NCBI RefSeq assembly: GCF_040560245.1
Contig: NZ_JAKMWP010000002.1
Reading direction: 5' to 3' (one strand)
DNA from: Morganella sibonii
Lineage (GTDB): Bacteria; Pseudomonadota; Gammaproteobacteria; Enterobacterales; Enterobacteriaceae
Length of the DNA stretch: 64,000 bases
In this document: in pieces, positions 62,262 to 64,000 of the stretch
Position numbering within the stretch: the stretch's first letter is position 1
Layout of the letters: each line of letters starts with the position of its first letter
Position numbers and translations under genes: made by a program
The notes under the pieces: model-generated
Told to the model about the DNA's origin: nothing
Databases searched by the model: none
Seen by the model: only the letters and a program-made list of their open reading frames with translations

Positions 62262-64000
62262 ATGAACGCGTATTTTGCCAGCACCGCCCGCGGGCTCGAA
62301 GAACTCTTAAAAAATGAATTAGCGACACTGGGCGCTGAGGATCTCAGTATTACGCAGGGTGGCGTTCACTTCCGGGCGCAGCCGCGTACGATGTACACGT
62401 GTCTGATGTGGAGTCGTCTGGCATCCCGTATTTTATTACCGCTGAATGAGTTTAATGTCTATAGTGACATGGATCTTTATCTCGCGGTGCAGTCCATTGA
62501 CTGGCCTTCAGTATTCTCCGCTGACAAGACATTTGCCGTGCATTTCAACGGTACCAATGATGAGATCCGCAACAGTCAGTACGGCGCACTGAAAGTCAAA
62601 GATGCTATCGTTGACAGCTTTACCCGCAAAACCGGCACGCGTCCGGATGTGGCAAAACAGCAGCCGGATATCCGCATCAATGTCTATCTCAATAAAGAAA
62701 AAGCCTCGCTGGCGATCGACCTGAGCGGGGATTCCCTGCATATCCGTGGTTACCGCGAACTCGCCGGTCAGGCGCCGCTGAAAGAGAACCTGGCGGCGGC
62801 GATTATTCTGCGCTCCGGCTGGCAGAAAGAGACGCCGATGGTCGATCCGATGTGCGGCTCAGGAACCCTGCTGATTGAGGCGGCAATGATAGCCTCCGAT
62901 TGTGCGCCGGGCCTGAACCGTCACCACTGGGGCTTTGAAGCCTGGGGCAGCCATGACAGAGCGGTCTGGGAATCTGTCCGTGCCGAAGCGCGTGAACGCG
63001 CCAATGCCGGCCTGGTCAGTGCAACCGCCCGTTTCTTCGGCTCTGATACTGATAAACGTGTGCTGGATATGGCCCGCGCTAACGCCCGCCGCGCCGGTGT
63101 CGATAAACTGATCACTTTCCAGCAGAAAGATGCCACCAAACTGGAAAATCCGCTGCCGGACGGCCCGAAAGGCACCATTATTTCCAACCCGCCGTACGGT
63201 GAGCGGCTGGAAAGTGAACCGGCTCTGATTGCCCTGCACAGCGTGTTCGGTCGTGTGGTGAAAACCCGTTTCCCGGGCTGGCGTCTGTCATTATTCAGTG
63301 CCTCTCCGGAGCTGCTCAGTAGCCTGCAATTGCGTGCGGAACGTGAATTCAAAGCGAAAAACGGCCCGCTGGACTGTGTGCAGAAAAACTATCAGTTAAG
63401 TGAAACGCCACCGGCAACAGCGCAGGATATCGGGGCGGATTTCGCTAACCGTCTGCGCAAGAACGAAAAGAAATTAGCAAAATGGGCGAAGCAGGAAGGC
63501 GTTGAATGTTATCGCCTGTATGATGCGGATCTGCCTGAGTATAATGTCGCGGTTGACCGTTATGCGGATTATGTGGTGGTGCAGGAATACGCACCGCCGA
63601 AAACGGTTGATCCGAACAAAGCACGTCAGCGCCTGTTTGATGTGATCAGCGCGACACTGGCCGTGCTGGAGTTACCGGCGCATAAGCTGATCCTGAAAAC
63701 CCGTCAGCGCCAGAAAGGCAAACAGCAGTATGAAAAACTGGCGGAGAAGCAGAACAGCTTCCTGGTGAAAGAGTATAACGCACAGTTATGGGTTAATCTG
63801 ACTGATTATCTGGATACCGGCCTGTTCCTCGATCACCGTCTTGCCCGCAAAATGCTGGGACAGATGAGCAAAGGCAAGGACTTCCTCAATCTGTTTGCTT
63901 ATACCGGTTCGGCAACGGTTCACGCCGGTCTCGGCGGTGCACGCAGCACCACGTCCGTGGATATGTCACGCACCTATCTGGAGTGGGCGGAACGCAATCT
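62262..64000 (+). CDS. rlmL: 23S rRNA methyltransferase RlmKL, N-terminal part (3' end outside window)
   Basis: RlmL (YcbY) is a fused enzyme: the N-terminal half makes m2G2445 and the C-terminal half (RlmK) makes m7G2069 in 23S rRNA. The window holds about 579 of some 700 residues. Seen are a THUMP domain (about 45-155), the first SAM domain with DPMCGSGTLLIEAA and the catalytic SNPPYGERL, and the start of the second with LDTGLFLDHR and LNLFAYTGSATVHAGLGGA. Two adjacent ATGs exist (62259 and 62262); the second gives MNAYFASTARGLEELL, aligned with E. coli. The frame runs open off the right edge. Confidence 0.96.
   Translation, partial: MNAYFASTARGLEELLKNELATLGAEDLSITQGGVHFRAQPRTMYTCLMWSRLASRILLPLNEFNVYSDMDLYLAVQSIDWPSVFSADKTFAVHFNGTNDEIRNSQYGALKVKDAIVDSFTRKTGTRPDVAKQQPDIRINVYLNKEKASLAIDLSGDSLHIRGYRELAGQAPLKENLAAAIILRSGWQKETPMVDPMCGSGTLLIEAAMIASDCAPGLNRHHWGFEAWGSHDRAVWESVRAEARERANAGLVSATARFFGSDTDKRVLDMARANARRAGVDKLITFQQKDATKLENPLPDGPKGTIISNPPYGERLESEPALIALHSVFGRVVKTRFPGWRLSLFSASPELLSSLQLRAEREFKAKNGPLDCVQKNYQLSETPPATAQDIGADFANRLRKNEKKLAKWAKQEGVECYRLYDADLPEYNVAVDRYADYVVVQEYAPPKTVDPNKARQRLFDVISATLAVLELPAHKLILKTRQRQKGKQQYEKLAEKQNSFLVKEYNAQLWVNLTDYLDTGLFLDHRLARKMLGQMSKGKDFLNLFAYTGSATVHAGLGGARSTTSVDMSRTYLEWAERN

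Overview
The window looks like chromosomal DNA of a member of the Morganellaceae, most probably Morganella morganii. Gene order follows the E. coli 20-22 min segment: ftsK-lolA-rarA-serS, pflA-pflB-focA-ycaO-serC-aroA-cmk-rpsA-ihfB-comEC-msbA-lpxK-ycaR-kdsB-elyC-cmoM-mukFEB, ldtD-mepK-gloC-aspC-porin-asnS-pncB-pepN, pyrD-zapC-ycbX-rlmL. Base composition looks near 50% GC, too high for Proteus, Providencia or Photorhabdus. A class B acid phosphatase of the type described from M. morganii sits downstream of mukB. The genus is an inference, not a database result.

Layout. 1-5.1 kb: the C-terminal motor of FtsK (cut by the window edge), LolA, RarA and SerRS. 5.2-13.9 kb: an accessory block between serS and pflA. 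On the minus strand it holds a complete six-gene chaperone-usher fimbrial operon followed by a free-standing ExoY/edema-factor-type nucleotidyl cyclase toxin gene. On the plus strand it holds a shortened methylenetetrahydrofolate-reductase-like gene. 14-20.1 kb: anaerobic pyruvate/formate metabolism (pflA, pflB, focA, with an FNR box) and ycaO. 20.4-26 kb: serC-aroA, cmk, rpsA and ihfB. 26.3-33 kb: comEC, the lipid A genes msbA-lpxK, a cold-shock-like gene with a long leader, ycaR and kdsB. 33-41.4 kb: elyC, then cmoM and the mukF-mukE-mukB condensin operon with overlapping genes. 41.4-47.8 kb: an isochorismatase-like gene, aphA, the cell-wall enzymes ldtD and mepK, gloC and an unrecognised gene. 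47.9-53.5 kb: aspC, an OmpF-type porin with a conserved leader, asnS and pncB, all on the minus strand. 53.8-64 kb: an AT-rich possible glycosyltransferase gene, pepN, a large stem-loop element, a TPM-domain protein, pyrD, zapC, ycbX and the 5' part of rlmL.

Most of the window is housekeeping DNA: chromosome segregation (FtsK, MukBEF, ZapC for division), envelope building (LolA, MsbA, LpxK, KdsB, ElyC, LdtD, MepK, porin), translation (SerRS, AsnRS, S1, RlmL, CmoM) and central metabolism. The novelty lies in insertions at synteny breaks: serS-pflA (toxin, fimbriae, MTHFR paralogue), mukB-ldtD, gloC-aspC, pncB-pepN and pepN-pyrD. The best candidate for something little described is the 434-residue cyclase-toxin gene at 5157-6461. 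It keeps the catalytic residues of the edema factor/CyaA/ExoY family but stands alone, without a MARTX or RTX carrier, directly behind an adhesin operon.
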